Shown here: positions 1 through 12,400 of the stretch, one piece after another
Layout: the number at the start of each line of letters is the position of its first letter
Numbering within the stretch: the first letter of the stretch is position 1
DNA from: Dastarcus helophoroides
Lineage: Eukaryota; Arthropoda; Insecta; Coleoptera; Bothrideridae
Length of the DNA: 64,000 nt
Assembly: GCA_028583605.1 (NCBI GenBank)
Contig: CM053328.1
Location: forward strand, 28,679,578 to 28,743,577
Direction of reading: 5' to 3'
The notes under the pieces: model-generated
Database searches by the model: none
The model's input: only the letters and a program-made list of their open reading frames with translations
What the model was told of the DNA's origin: nothing
Translations under genes and position numbers: made by a program

Positions 1-665
1 AAAGTCAATACTAACTTAATCTTTGTAAATGATTTCGTTTTTGTCAATTATTTATAAGCCAAAAGCACTTCCAGATGATCTTGAAAAAGAAGAAATAATT
101 ATACAAAATTTGATTATAATTTATCCTGAACAGACATCTCGATTAGAAGGATACATTTTGGCAATCCCAAAGGTGTCCGCCTAAGAGAGTTTTATTTTAT
201 ATATCTTATCATATTTTATTCTAGTTATGGTTTATATTTCATGGTTTGTTTTAAAGGTTACTTTATTTATTTTCTGTGCTGAAATAAATGCTTTTTTTAA
301 CAAATAATTACTGTTTCACTTTGTGTCATTACAAAAAATAAGAGTAAATCACTTATTTTTATACGTTGCTGTTATATAAACGACATGCCAGCAAAAAATA
401 ATAAAATTTATTGACTAAGTACATAAACGATCGTACCCTACATTTTCCTGAGTGACAGCACTAAATGTGTTAAATTTTGATTTTGTGCAAAATTATAACA
501 TTAGCCGAAATTCGATTTTGGCCAAAAATTTATTTTTGATCAGTCTCTAGTAATAATGAAGAAAAAACTCAAAGAGATATTATATAAAACCTTCATACTT
601 TAATATCAAAATTATAAAACATATAATCTTTACAAATTCGAGATGCTAGCCTAATATGGACAAAG
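1..665. other. AT-rich DNA, no gene recognised
   Basis: I see no coding signal, repeat boundary or RNA gene here. The stretch lies downstream of minus-strand gene A, so its right edge may contain that gene's 3' untranslated region. Confidence 0.4.
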
Positions 666-671
666 TTTATT
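666..671 (-). terminator. Polyadenylation signal of Ly6 gene A
   Basis: The minus strand reads AATAAA about 50 bases downstream of the gene A stop codon (725-723). This is a suitable distance for a short 3' untranslated region. Confidence 0.5.
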
Positions 672-722
672 TCGTACTGTTGGAATAATATTTGTACCAT
701 ATTAACATTGTCATGAATGTAA

Positions 723-1171
723 TCAACAATAAAAATATCTTAATAAAGGCACTACCAACAATAACATTACAGATTTCTGTGGTAAAACAAAAGATGATGA
801 ATTGCATTCATCTTCGGAACAATAACACTCTTCCCAATAGATTCCATTTTCATACACACCCCAATTGCAAACTCCTGTAACCCCAGTTTCTGCTACAGAC
901 GCACATCTTCGAATTACCTGCCTCCACCTGCCATCCCCTAAAATTGGAACGATTAACCTCTACTTAAACCCAAAAAAAAAATACTTACAAATAAAGCCTC
1001 TAGGGCTTTGCTGAGTTACTTTCATACAAAAGGTACCAGGCATGTGACTTTCTTCACTGTTGCAGTCTATTGCTATGTGGCGTGTCTTATCAAATTTTTT
1101 ATAAGCTCCACAATTATCCTGTCCTTTGGGATCTTCACTGGATCCACACTGAAAGCATCTGACTGCTTCAC
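723..1171 (-). CDS. Ly6/uPAR-type protein, quiver/sleepless-like (gene A; first exon missing)
   Basis: Two coding exons are visible on the minus strand, 1171-989 and 937-723, joined across a 51-bp intron with donor GTAAGT and acceptor TTTTAG. Both junctions are phase 1, and the joined reading gives about 132 residues to a TGA stop. Ten cysteines follow the Ly6 three-finger order: VRCFQC, DNC, IDC, TFC, RRC, GVC, ECYC and a final ECN. The segment GRWRQVIRRCA resembles the quiver/sleepless (QVR) family, whose members are GPI-anchored neuronal proteins acting on potassium channels and nicotinic receptors. The end (MLLLVVPLLRYFYC) is hydrophobic, as in a GPI-attachment tail. Acceptor CTAG just before 1171 implies an upstream exon ending in phase 1 that should encode the signal peptide. 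I could not find it with confidence between 1172 and 2177. The precise family member and ligand are unknown. Confidence 0.85.
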
Positions 1172-2177
1172 CTAGAAAGCTTCCGTATATAAAATATAAT
1201 TATCAAAAAAGGAAATTCACTAACCTCTGCCTAGAAAGGATAATAATATGAGAATCCCTACCGTGATTTGCAAGGCATACATTTTTTAGATGTGGAATAA
1301 GGAAAAATAATTAAGGATGAATAACCATCATTAACCTAAAATTGTTGACAAACAATAAAGGAACGCCCAACCTTCTACATATGTGACATCTATCCGTGAA
1401 GTTCCGAATCTAATAATATTTCACCACAGATTCACAGACGGGTTTCTACTGCGGGCAGTGTTGCAGATGCTAATGCTAATAGCTCATTGGCTGCTCAAAC
1501 TCATAGAGAAACAAAACCGGTTTTCTGCCAATCTCCTTAAACAAATAGATCAGATATGCCAGAAACTTTGACCGTTGATTAAATAAATTCAGTCAACGCG
1601 TTAATAACAACTTATAATCAAAGGCCATTCACCGTTTCGATCCCTGTTTATTTTTGTTTTAGGCAACATAAAGTACACCTTGATTGGCAGCGCTACCTAG
1701 GAGATGACTGCAAAAGGTTGAGGCAATGGCTCGAGCCCGGTTATTTTAAATTTATCTTCGGTTTATTAAAGTACAAATTTTTTATTATGACACAAGTTTT
1801 TGTCATAGATCATAGAAAATCAGCAATAACAATATCATTGCTCAGGCAGAAGTACTATTTGTATTACTATGACCGTTGACTGAATTCAATCAATAGACTG
1901 GACACAAAAAAAATTATGTAATGCAACCACAAAACATATATATGCAACAATGCAACTCCCTTTTAGTCTGATTAATACACTTGAATTAGTTTCTTAACGT
2001 GCAAGACAGTTAATTAAGTTAAATTAATATCACACATCCCACCACTGTTCATTGCCAAGTAATGCCACCAAGACCCACATGAATCATAGGGAAAGCTATG
2101 CACATGAATAACCGTAATCAAAATAACATGGGCGTGCCCTATTAGCGTAAACTTAACCTAAAAAATAAATAACAACA
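1172..2177. other. Region between divergent genes A and B
   Basis: This should hold the promoter of gene B and perhaps the first exon of gene A. Several minus-strand ATGs were tried, but none gave a hydrophobic leader ending in a phase-1 GT donor. No TATA box is convincing. Confidence 0.4.
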
Positions 2178-2738
2178 ATGTGGCCTTTACATATTATTTT
2201 ATTCAGTTTTATTTTACTAATATTCATTCCACAGGGTAAGTACCTTCAACAAAAGTTAAACAAATTCCCAATTGATGTTTTAGGTTTCACAATTAAATGC
2301 TACGACTGTCGGTCAGACGCAGACCCAAAATGTTCAGATCCTTTTGATAATACAACTTTTGTAATCACGGATTGTAATCAAGCAAAATTAGAATTTCTTC
2401 CCGACGTTAAGTCGACCATGTGTCGAAAAATTAGGCAAAAAGGTGTGTATGTCTGGTAATACTACAAGTTAAAAGTACATGTTTTGTCTTTTCCTATAGT
2501 GCATGGGGTGTGGAGGTATATAAGAAGTTGTGCATTTTTGGGAGAACCAGGGATAGGAGGGGATGAAAGATTTTGTTTAATGAGAACGGGCACGTACAAT
2601 ATATTTATGGAATATTGTACTTGCAACACGAAGGATGGTTGCAACAGTTCAGAATCATTATTAGCTTCCCCATTCTTACTTTTTTCTGCACTGGCAGCTA
2701 TTTCAATGACCTGTGTTGTGAGATTGGTAGGAGTATAA
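2178..2738 (+). CDS. Ly6/uPAR-type GPI-anchored protein, quiver/sleepless-like (gene B)
   Basis: Three exons are supported: 2178-2235, 2284-2442 and 2500-2738. The introns are 48 and 57 bp with donors GTAAGT and GTGTGT and acceptors TTTTAG and CTATAG. Both are phase 1, and the spliced length of 456 bases is exactly 151 codons plus stop. The product starts with a strongly hydrophobic leader (MWPLHIILFSFILLIFIPQG). A mature domain with ten cysteines follows (IKCYDC, PKC, TDC, TMC, RSC, RFC, YCTC, GCN). After CNSSESLL comes a hydrophobic tail of about 20 residues that fits GPI attachment. GVWRYIRSCA parallels GRWRQVIRRCA in gene A, so the two are probable duplicates placed head to head. Quiver/sleepless proteins sit on the outer membrane leaflet and modulate channels; that role is inferred from the family. 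Confidence 0.9.
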
Positions 2739-2958
2739 CGTATTAGGTTCTCGAAAGGTGCAATAAGTGCATGTGTCCGTACTTGACCTTCACCAAGATG
2801 GTTTAGTAAGCATTTGCCTTTTTCTACCAAAGAATCTTAAAAATTGTTTAAATCAGTTTTTGATATTCTGAGGAAACAATATTTAGACTGATCATGCTAC
2901 AATGTTGCAAATCGATTAAGTTTTAATTTGTTTATTTCCAAGATGTATAGGAAATATA

Positions 2959-2964
2959 AATAAA
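2959..2964 (+). terminator. Candidate proximal polyadenylation signal of gene B
   Basis: AATAAA lies about 220 bases after the gene B stop codon. A second candidate lies at 3275-3280. Confidence 0.4.
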
Positions 2965-3274
2965 TTTTTGCAGAATTCTCGAAAAATATATAATTCATTA
3001 AGTTCATGAGCATACTAGATCTGTGAAATTGTACTTTTTTATATACCCTGATGTAAATATTTCAATTTATAAATTTTATTAAAAGTATTTTTGTACTACT
3101 TTTAAATTATTTTGTAAGTGATTGTTTATGTTTTATAATTAATATTATAATTTCATTTCCTTCAAGTGCACTTAAGGAGGCCTTTTAGGTGATTTACACT
3201 TTACACAGTAGTTGTAAAATGACACCGTACTTGTAAATTAACTATTCCGTCCATTTTGTACATTTTTTTTTATA

Positions 3275-3280
3275 AATAAA
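3275..3280 (+). terminator. Candidate distal polyadenylation signal of gene B
   Basis: AATAAA in a TATAAATAAAG context, about 540 bases past the gene B stop and just before the hAT-type insertion. The region 2739-3374 otherwise shows only AT-rich untranslated-like sequence. Confidence 0.4.
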
Positions 3281-3374
3281 GTAATTACAGTCTAAATTGT
3301 TGATTTATTATTTAACATGGTATATGTTTAAATTTAAAAAAGTTGGATTCACTTTTAGGATGTAATGGGAGGAA

Positions 3375-3382
3375 AATTATAT
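3375..3382. repeat. Left 8-bp target duplication of hAT-type element
   Basis: AATTATAT here is repeated exactly at 8125-8132, on the outer edges of inverted termini beginning CAGGG. Confidence 0.85.
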
Positions 3383-4420
3383 CAGGGCTTCGAACCGCTA
3401 TGTTTTTCGTTCCGGTTTTCGATTTTCGTTCTGGCAAAAAAATTACATCAGTTCAGTTTCGGTTTTCGTTCCAACAGAAATAACGGTTTTTTCCGGTTTT
3501 CGGTTCAGTTCAGTGACTAATTTTTTGATTTTTAAAAGTCTTTAAAAATTGATTTTTCGAACATAATTTAGAAAATGTGATGTCTTTTTTACTTTAATGT
3601 TACAACCTTGCCTAAAATTGGAAGAAAATATTTTATACTTTTCAAGTTTAAAATTTTCATGGTGAAACTCTGAGTTTTTAGTTCAAATTTCAAGAAAAAC
3701 CTAAAGTTATAAAAAACTAAATCGGAATTTCGGGTTTAGATTTTTCATATTTAAACTCGGAATTTTCATAAAAATCCTAAATTATACACCCTAGAGTTGA
3801 AAACTTCTAAAATATACGAACTTTGGCGATTAAAATCGAAAATTTGAGAGACCTTTTTGTTTCATAATTTTGGTTCTCTATCGAAGTTTTGACTTTGCTT
3901 TTTCTAATAAAATTGATTTTTACTGTTTTCGACTGTGTTTTCTAGAACTATCGATTAAAAGGATCAAATTAAAAAAATAAACGAAAATAAAAAATACCAG
4001 CCACAATTTCAAAAAAAAAAGAACTTCAAATTTATTTCAAAAAAGAGTTTTCAAATTTTCTTCCCTAATTCAGTCTTGACTTTAAACCCAAATATTCGAT
4101 TTTGTTCCCGGAAATGTTGCTGAAAACTTCAAAATTTCTAGAAAAAGTAAAATTTTTCGAAAGTGTTGTTTAATGTATTTAGCTCTTTTCGATATTTTAA
4201 CTTTTTTCTTTTGAAGTTTTAAATTTAAACTTGTAGGTACTTTTCATTAATATTTTTTCTAAAATTTCGACTTTAAACAAAATTTAGTCTTTCTCTCTTT
4301 CTATAGAAATCTCTTAACCCTTTTTTATCGACATGTTGACTTTTATTCTTTAATTATAGACATTTATGAGTTGAGACGAACTATAAGAAATTGACAAATA
4401 TAAATTTAAATTTGGAATAG

Positions 4421-4503
4421 TTTTTTAATCTTTCTTGGTTTCGCGAACAAGATTTGTATTTCAATTTTTGAAGATAATCAAGGACTAGTCCGTTCACAAA
4501 AAA
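4421..4503 (+). mobile_element. Palindromic retroposon, family 1, half copy
   Basis: Only the 3' half is present: TTAATCTTTCTTGGTTTC, then GATTTGTATTTCAATTTTTG, then GAAGATAATCAAGGAC and an A run after GTCCGTTCA. No target duplication was recognised. Confidence 0.6.
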
Positions 4504-4559
4504 CATTTAAAAAAATAGATATTTTTAACGAAGGTCGATAATTTGAAAACGATTTTCAA

Positions 4560-6600
4560 AAAAGCCCAGCTTTTGAAGGAAGTTGAAATTGTCATGAAAA
4601 TCGAAATTTTCAAGAGATTTTAAAAAAAGATCCAACAAAGGTTCAAATGTTCAAATAGAAAATTTTTTAAACCTATATTTTCAAAAGACAAAATTTTCAA
4701 CAAATCGGAATATAAAGAGAGAGTCGAAGTTTGAAAAAATATAGAACTTTTCAAATATTCTACTTTTCGAAAGGCGCCGTTTTTAAAAAAATCTCCATAT
4801 TTTCAAAAAAATTGAAGCTTCGAGCTTGAAGTCAAATATTTTAAAATTAATTCGTAATGTTTCAATAAAGTCGAGATTTTTAGCGAAAGTTGAAGCTTTC
4901 AAAATATCAAAATTTTGAATAGATGGAATTTTCAAAATAGCCGAAATTTTGAAGGAAGCTGAAATTGTCATAGAAATGAAGTTTTTTAAAAAAAAAACAA
5001 CGAAAAAAGCTGATTTTTCTTTGAACTTATCAAAAGGTGCTAATTTTTAGAAAATGGAGAAATTTTGAAAAAATCAGAGATTTAAAAAAAAAAGTTATGA
5101 TTTTCAACAAAGATCCAAATTTTCAAGTAAAGAATATTTCAAAACTAGTTTTTGAAATGACAAAATGTTCACGAAGAAAGAGTGAAATTTTGAAAAAATA
5201 TAGAAATTTTCAAATATTCATTCATATTTTGATCGTCGTCGATTTAAAAAAAAGTCAATATTTTCAAAAAAATCGAAAATTTGAGTCAAAAATTTTATAT
5301 TGAATTTGTAATTTTTCAATAAAGTCGAGATTCTTTACGAAAGTCTAAACTTTCAAAAAATCAGAATTTCAAAAAAAATCACAATTTTGAATACATGGAA
5401 TTTTCAAAAAAGCTGAAATTTTGAAATTGTCGTAAATATCGAAATTTTTCAAAAAAGTGCCAAATTTTCTAAAAATTTCCAAATTTTTAAAAAGTCGAAG
5501 TTTTCAAAAAATTCGAAATTAAGGGAAAGTGGAATTTGAAAATAGATAGTTTGAAAAAGGTCGAATTCCTCAAAAAAAATCAAAATCTTAAAAAAAGTCA
5601 AATTTTTAAAAAAGGGGAAAATTTGAATGAAAGTTGAAATTTTCAAAAGTCGTAAGTTAAAAAACCAAATTTTCACCAAAGTCGAAATTTTTAATTTCTA
5701 AAATAGGTTCAGATTTACAAAAAATAATCAAACATATCAAAAAAATTTCCAAATTTAAAAGTCAAAGCTAGACATTTTTTAAAAGCCAAAATTTTTAAAA
5801 AGGTTTCAATTTTTAGATTCTAAAAAGGTCCAGAGCCAACATTTCGAAATTTAAAACTTAAACGATTAAAATTGTTAATGAAAGTCGAAATTATGAAAAT
5901 GTCGTAATTTTTAGAAAATGGAGAAATTTTGAAAAAAGTCTGGGATTTTAAAAAATGTTTAGATTTTCAATAAAGATCCAAATTCTTATATAAAGAATTT
6001 TTTAAAGCTACATTTTCAAAAAACTAAACGTTCAAAAAGTCAAAATATCAAAAAAGAGTCAAATTTCCAAAAAATGTAGAGATTTTCAAGTATTCCGTTT
6101 TGAAAAAAAAAAATATTTTCAAAAAATCGAAATTTCGAAATGTCTTAAATTTTTAAAATAAATTCATAATTTTTCAACGAAGTCGAGATTTTTAACGAAC
6201 GTCGAAATTCTCAAAAAAAAACAAAACTTCAAGGAAATCGAAATTTTGAATAGATGGAAATTTTAAAATAGCCGAAATTTTGAAGGAAACTAAAATTGTA
6301 AATCAAAAATGAAATTTTCAAAAAAATCAGCAATTTTCCAAAAAAGTCAAATTTTTCGAAGAAAAGCTGAATTTTTCAAAAAAGTGCCAAATTTTCTAAA
6401 CAAAAATCCAAATTTTTAAAAATTGGAAGTTTTCAAAAAATTCGAAATTAAGAAAAAGGCGAATTTTGAAAATAGATAGTTTGAAAGAGTCGAATTCTTC
6501 AAAAAAAATGAAAACTTTAAAAAAAGCTAAAATCTTGAAAAAAGGTCAAATTTTAAAATAGGGGAATTTTCAGAACTCGAAATTTTGGGATTAATTTTGA
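4560..6600 (+). repeat. Higher-order repeat of about 0.87-0.93 kb inside the hAT element
   Basis: Landmarks recur in the same order. TTTTTAGAAAATGGAG occurs at about 5044 and 5911. GTGCCAAATTTTCTAAA occurs at about 5457 and 6384. A GTCGAGATT landmark occurs near 4870, 5321 and 6180, and GATGGAA- or CATGGAA-type landmarks near 4920, 5393 and 6250. The block is thus present about twice, with a further partial copy to the left. Within each block the basic motif is GTCGAAATTTT with A-rich spacers. Confidence 0.65.
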
Positions 6601-8124
6601 AAAATCGTTTGTCAAAAATTAAGTTTGCTTTTCCTCAAAATTTAGACTTTTTCAAAAATGTTATCTTTTTTCTTGAAATTTGGATACTCTTTCGAGATTC
6701 TGAATATAAATATTCAAAATAAAAATTAACATAAAATTTTTAAATTTAAGTTAGCACTTTTACGTTTGAAATCTATCTTCTGCTAACATTTTGAGCAAAA
6801 ATTTGAAATTTTTAATGGAAATGTAAATTTTAAGAATAAAAGTAAAAAGTTCCACAAAAAGTTTAATTTGAATTATTTCTAAAGTTCAATTTTCAATGAA
6901 AAAATTAAAATTTTAAGATCAACAACAAGTTTTTAATTTTAAAGACAAAATTTTGTGAAATTTGTGAAAAAATTTAATATTTTTAGATTTTTGACACAAA
7001 AGTTCAAGTAGCAAAGGGTCAAATTTGCAAAGGACCAAATTTTCGAATTTATACCAGAGGTTTAGCGAAAGCAATTACATAATATTTAAGAGAACACACA
7101 ATTTTGACTTCTAAATTCTAAACAAATCACAGTTTTGAGGCTTGAGGAAAAAATCAAAGCTTTCAGAATAAAATTTAGTATTTTAACGTAAGCAAAATTG
7201 TTGCAACTTTAAGTTATACATTTTCTAAGATGTCACCATTTCAAGTTTAGTGTAAAAATTTCGACCCCAATGCCAAGATCCCGGCTTTAAATTGGAATAT
7301 CATGTTGGATTTGTTGCTAAAATTTTGACTTGAAATTTAAAAATTTTTAGGTTAAATTTGAAACTGCGAGATTGTATCGAAAATTTTGAAATTTTTGGAA
7401 GATTTAGGAAGTCGGCAGCAGGAATTTAAATTTGGGATTTCGAAAAAAAAATTGAAATACTGAAATCAAAGTGGAATTTAAAGGGAAAAAATTTATGAAA
7501 AATGGAAAATGTGATTAATAACTTCAAACAATAGAGGTATCAAATTAACAAAAGAAAATTGAAAGTCAAAGAAAGAATTTTTTAAAAAAAGATTCCAGAA
7601 AACATTTCTAGAAAAACTCGAATTTGCAAAAAATTGTAAGGAAAACCGAGTTTCTCTAGCTTCAATGAAAAATATGCTACTGCTTTATTCCAAAGATACA
7701 ACAGAGGAAATTTTTTTCATTTTAAACTCGAAATTTTAGAAAAAGAAAAGAAATATTTTGAGTAATTTCCAGATAAAAGTCCAAATTTCAAGAAAAAGTT
7801 GAAAATCTTGATAAAAGATTCAAGTTAAAACATAAAATTTTTGTTTGGGTTGAAACTGTGAAAATTGTGTTTCTAATCTAATCTAATCAGAAACGAGAGA
7901 TGAAGATGAGATGAAATGTGTATGGAATTGTGTACAATTTTGAAATAAAAATTAAAATTTCAAAAAAAAATTCTAATCCTAAGTATAAAATAAAAAATAT
8001 TTTAAGTATATAAATTCGACGAACCGAAATAAACAGATATTTTTTTTCGGTTTCGTTCCGGTTTTCGTTCCGGCGAATACAAAGGTTTTTTTCGGTTTCG
8101 ATTCAGTTCCGGTTCGAATCCCTG

Positions 8125-8132
8125 AATTATAT
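8125..8132. repeat. Right 8-bp target duplication of hAT-type element
   Basis: Exact second copy of AATTATAT, immediately after the terminal CCCTG. Confidence 0.85.
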
Positions 8133-8279
8133 TAAAATGAAAACTATTTGTAGTAAACAATGCCCATAATAGAATATGAAAAATTGTCCAATACCAAAGT
8201 TTGGCTAGAACCAGTCCCACCACGCGTTTCGCAGCCGCCATTTTGCAAATTTTCAAATAACGCCCCTTCAAATTCAATT

Positions 8280-11200
8280 AAAATTTCGACAACAAAACGA
8301 ATTTTTGACAAAAAAATTCAAATTTATACTGGAAGGTTTGAAAAAAAATAAAATTGATTAAAAAAGTAGGAATTTGAAGAAAAATATCGAATTTCTAGTT
8401 AAAAAATGTCAAGAATGTTGAAGAAAAAATGAGATTTCCAGAAAAATGTGCCATATCGAGAATCAAAATTAAAAAGAAAACGATATAAAAATAAAAGAAA
8501 GTTTGCCTCCTCTCAAAACTGATTTTTTCCAAAACTTCTCGTCTTTTTTTTCTTAAAATCTATCATTTAAGAAAAAAATGAGATTTCCAGAAAAAATGTG
8601 ACATATCGAGAATCGAATTTGAAAAGAAAACGATATAAAAATAAAAAAAAAGTTTGTCTCCTCTCAAAACTGATTTTTTCCTAAACTTCTCGTATTTTTC
8701 TTCTTAAAATCTATCATTTAAAATTTTTACTCAAACTAAATGCAATGAAATCTCTCATAACGGAAGGTTTAAAGGCAAAGCTACAAAAGAGTCGAAATTT
8801 AACAAACAAATTCTCAAATTTTGAAATGAAAGTCGATATTTTGAAAATAAAGTCCATATACCACGAATCAATCGTAATTTAGTTTTTTTTAATTTAAAAG
8901 AAAAGAATACATTTTGAAATAAATTTAAAAGTTAAAAATTAAGTCAAAATGTTTGAAAAAGTATAAATCTACAAAAAAAACTAGGTGACAGAAAAATTCA
9001 CAAATAAGTGTCTGGTTTCTGGTTTTCTATAAAAATTTTGATTTTAATGGTGAAATTCCGAATTTAAATTCAAATATTCGACTTTTATTTTGAAATTTTA
9101 AATTATTAACAAATAGCACTTTAAAAGAATTAACAGAAAAATAACAAAGGGTGAGTTTAAAACCCAGAACCCAGAAGACGAGATTTAAAAACGATTATAT
9201 AAGCCTCAATCTTCCTTTTTTTTTTCGAAATTTCATTTAAGGAAGATACTACAATTGTTATTGAAAAAAGAACTTAGAATATTAGAATTTAATTTTGTAA
9301 ATGTTTATACAATTCGAATTACGTGCCCGAAATTTCGAGTTGAAGGGTAAAGAACAAAATTCGAAATTTATATAAAGCTTTTTGGCTTTAAATATGGAAA
9401 TTTTGCCTCTTTTTTTCAAAATTTTGCTTAAAGATTTCAAAATGCCTAGAAAATCCAAATTTCATGATTAAAGTGAAATGTGAAAAGAAAAACAAAATTC
9501 TTAAACTGGAATTTTAAGAAAAAGTTAAATTGCGAAAACAAAGCAGTCTATAAAAAAGAAAAAAAAAACCAAATTTGTATAAAAATTACTCGATTTTCAA
9601 GTTATAAAATAAGTTATTAAGAAAATTGAAGAAAAATCACAAAGTTTTAGATCAGACGAAAAAAATTTAAAAAAAATCGTATTTTTAGAAAAAAGTCGAT
9701 ATTCTGAATAAAAAACTCAACTAAATTAAAGTCTAGATTTTAGAAACAAATAAAAAATGCAAGTTCCAACTGCAGAATTTAGGAGAAAAACACAAAATGT
9801 TTAAAGAAAGGCTTCGAAATATATTATACATATAAATATGCTAACAAAAATCTCCAAAGTTTCGATTTTTTTCTTATAAAATCAAAATGTACTGGCATTT
9901 TAAAACTATTTTTTAATATGAGACTTCAACATTTTTAGAAATAGATGGATGAAAACTTTTTAAATAAATTTAGTTGAATTTTTTTCTGAAAATTAATCTT
10001 TAGGCTTTTAATTGTTAAATTTTCTTTTAACGAATATTTCGGTTGAAAATATTTAATTTTTAAAGAGTTATAAATTAAAATACTTGACTCGAAATTTCAT
10101 GGTTTATTCTTTGTAAATATGAAATTTTTTCTTAACATTTCTATATTAATTTGAAGATTTGGAGTTCACAATTAAAGAAATATTTCTATCGGAGGGAAAT
10201 TTTGGAAACCCGGGCAGAGACAATCAGAATGACAAAAAACTCAAAATTTATGTAAAAACAGTTTTCCAAAGCAACTAAAAATTTTAAGTTGAAACTTGAA
10301 ATTTTGATGAAAACGAGTTCTTGCCCGAAAATTTAAAATTTTTAATAAGTTAATCATGAAATTTAATTAGGTCAGTATTTTGAAAAATGTTCATTAATAA
10401 ATTCAATTTGTTTTTTCGAACTTTCGAATTTTTTTTGCGATATTGTTAAATGAAAACTCGAAACCTACTTAATAAATCTTTAAGAACTGCACAACCGTTC
10501 TGTCTAGGAGTATGAAATTTCACACAGATGTTCCCCGCGTAAGTGAGTACTAGGGGAGGATTTTTCAAAACTTAGCCTCTAAGGCTAACGGGTATTAAAA
10601 ATTATCTAAAATGTATGCAATGTATTGCACGCGATTGTATTCAAAGTTCCCTATATTTGTTGAAAGCTGACATCGTTGATGAAAGTGTCTTTAAACGAAT
10701 TTATCAAAATTTTTGCAGGTGATCAGTACATATTTGGTCTTTTCAGGAGTTTAATATAAACTTAACTCGAAATTTTGGCGTTCATTGGGAGTTCTGATTT
10801 TGAAAATGTTGGCGATATATATTTTAAACATTTTAAAGTATCTTTTGGAAATTTCGACATAATTTTCAAATTTTGAACTTAAATTTGTAAGAAAAAGTTT
10901 TGTACAATTTCAGATTTTTGAATTAAAGACAAAATTTTGCTTTGTGTTCTTTTTTCTCAAAATTTCTATTTAATTTAGATTGCAACTCGAAAATGTTTCT
11001 AAATTTCGACTTTTTTCTAAACTTGAAAAAGACTTTTTAAAATGTCAGCTTTAAGTTAAATCTCGAATTCATTTTATAGAATTTATTAAAAATTTCAAAT
11101 ATTCGCAATTTAAGATTTCGGAAGGTCAACATTAAAAAAAATTGGAATCAAGCCAAAGTTTTTGCAAAATTCGAAATTTTGAAAAAAGGTAGAAATGGAA

Positions 11201-12400
11201 AATGTTCAAATTCTGAAAAAAGTCACATCTGTGACAAAAAGTCGCCATTTGATGATAAAAGGTGATGAAGTAAAAATGGTGAAAAGAGTTCGAAAATTTC
11301 TAAAATCCAAATTTTGAAGAAAATGAAAGTTTTCAAAAGTCGAATTTTTCAATTTTTCAAATAAAAGTCCAATTTACTTTATAAAAGTCAAAGCTTCAAA
11401 AAAAAGTCGAAATTAAAAAAAAGTCGAAATTAGAAAAAATCAAAACTCCGAGAAATAGCCAAAAGTTTGAACAAAGGTGGAAATTTAAGAAAAGTAAATA
11501 TTTTGAAAAAGGTTGCTGGTTTTCAAAAAAAACGATTTTTCAACACAAATCATATTAATAAAAATATCAGATTTAAAGAAATAAACTTTTGAAAAAAAAA
11601 TGTTTTAAATCTAGTCGAAATTTCGACAAAAAATTGGAAAATGGATTTTTTAAAATGTTAAAGTTTTCAAAATGATTTGTATTTTTTAATAAAAATTGAA
11701 AAAAATCGGAATTTTTAAAACCCAAGAATTCTTTTTCGTCTTTCACGCAGACGAAGGTGCGGGTATTAGCTGGTAAAAAATATAAATATTTTTGCTGTGA
11801 AATTTAAAACTGAAATCTATATTTTAACTTGAGTTGGACAAAAGTTCGTAATACTCAATGACAGTGGACACTTTGAAAAAAAAAAAGAAAAAAAAATAGG
11901 AAAAAGGCCATTTCAACTTAAATTTTGTAAAGGAAAATTTCTAGATGGAATAACGAAATTCCGAAAATAAAGTCGAAATTTCAAGAAAAGTTTGAGATTT
12001 ATAAAAAACCAAGTTTATTAGAAAAATTCAAGGAGCGAGTAGAAATTTAGAATTTTGAAAAAAAGAACGAAATTTTTACTTTTAAAGTTAAAAATATCTA
12101 AACAATCTCACAACTTTAAAATTAGAGTCGAAATTTTAATACAAAAGTCTAAACTTTTAAGCAAAAATCAAAATTTTAAAAATTTGAGCTTTAGGAAACC
12201 GCGGTCCCCAATCTCGAAATTTCGATTTTCAACTTAAATTGTCCGCGCTCCATATTTTCGACCTTTCACTTCAAATTTTCTAAATATCGAGATTTTGGGT
12301 GGATTTTTGAGAAAAAAATCTAGAAAATATAAAAATGATGAATGTATACGAAAAAGTTTGAAAAAATGTTCCAATTTTGTAAAACTCGAGCATTAATCTT
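8280..12400. repeat. Degenerate AT-rich GTCGAAATTTT repeat field
   Basis: This is long non-coding sequence built from short A- and T-runs around AAGTCGAAATTTT, or its complement AAAATTTCGACTT (for example near 10850-11050). The orientation switches between sub-blocks. Short open frames here are low-complexity F/K/L/N/I strings with no family features, so I annotate none of them as genes. Confidence 0.6.
8421..8720 (+). repeat. Direct tandem duplication, unit about 150 bp
   Basis: Two adjacent units (about 8421-8570 and 8571-8720) share GAGATTTCCAGAAAAA, CATATCGAGAATC, GAAAACGATATAAAAATAAA, CTCCTCTCAAAACTGATTTT and AAAATCTATCATTTAA in the same order. Few substitutions separate them, so this is a young duplication inside the older repeat field. 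Confidence 0.8.

Larger units (their letters stand above)
3383..8124. mobile_element. Non-autonomous hAT-type DNA transposon, 4742 bp
   Basis: The left end reads CAGGGCTTCGAACCG and the right end, reverse-complemented, reads CAGGGATTCGAACCG: 14 of 15 positions match. Both ends are flanked by the exact 8-bp duplication AATTATAT. An 8-bp duplication and CAGGG termini fit the hAT superfamily. Just inside each end are subterminal repeats rich in CGTTCCGGTTTTCG and CGGTTTTCGGTT. The interior codes for no transposase. It is filled with the degenerate GTCGAAATTTT repeat, partly arranged in blocks about 0.9 kb long, plus a half-copy of the palindromic retroposon family at 4421-4503. It must have been mobilised in trans, or it gained its filler after insertion. 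Confidence 0.8.

Noticed and set aside
1832..1870. Minus-strand MILLLLIFYDL as the missing signal peptide of gene A
   Set aside because: The frame ends in a stop with no phase-1 GT donor before it, so it cannot join the exon at 1171.
2462..2830. Minus-strand open frame of 122 codons opposite gene B
   Set aside because: It is antisense to exon 3 of a well-supported spliced Ly6 gene and has no recognisable motif.
4783..5679. Several open frames of 60-90 codons on both strands in the AT-rich field
   Set aside because: They are strings of F, K, I, L and N created by A and T runs, overlap on both strands, and lack any domain, splice or conservation cue.
8002..8277. Minus-strand frame starting KMAAAKRV next to CGCAGCCGCCATTTTG
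   Set aside because: The GCCGCCATTTT stretch looks like a promoter or start context, but the frame runs into the hAT terminal repeats and has no homology that I can name. It could be the remnant of a first exon.
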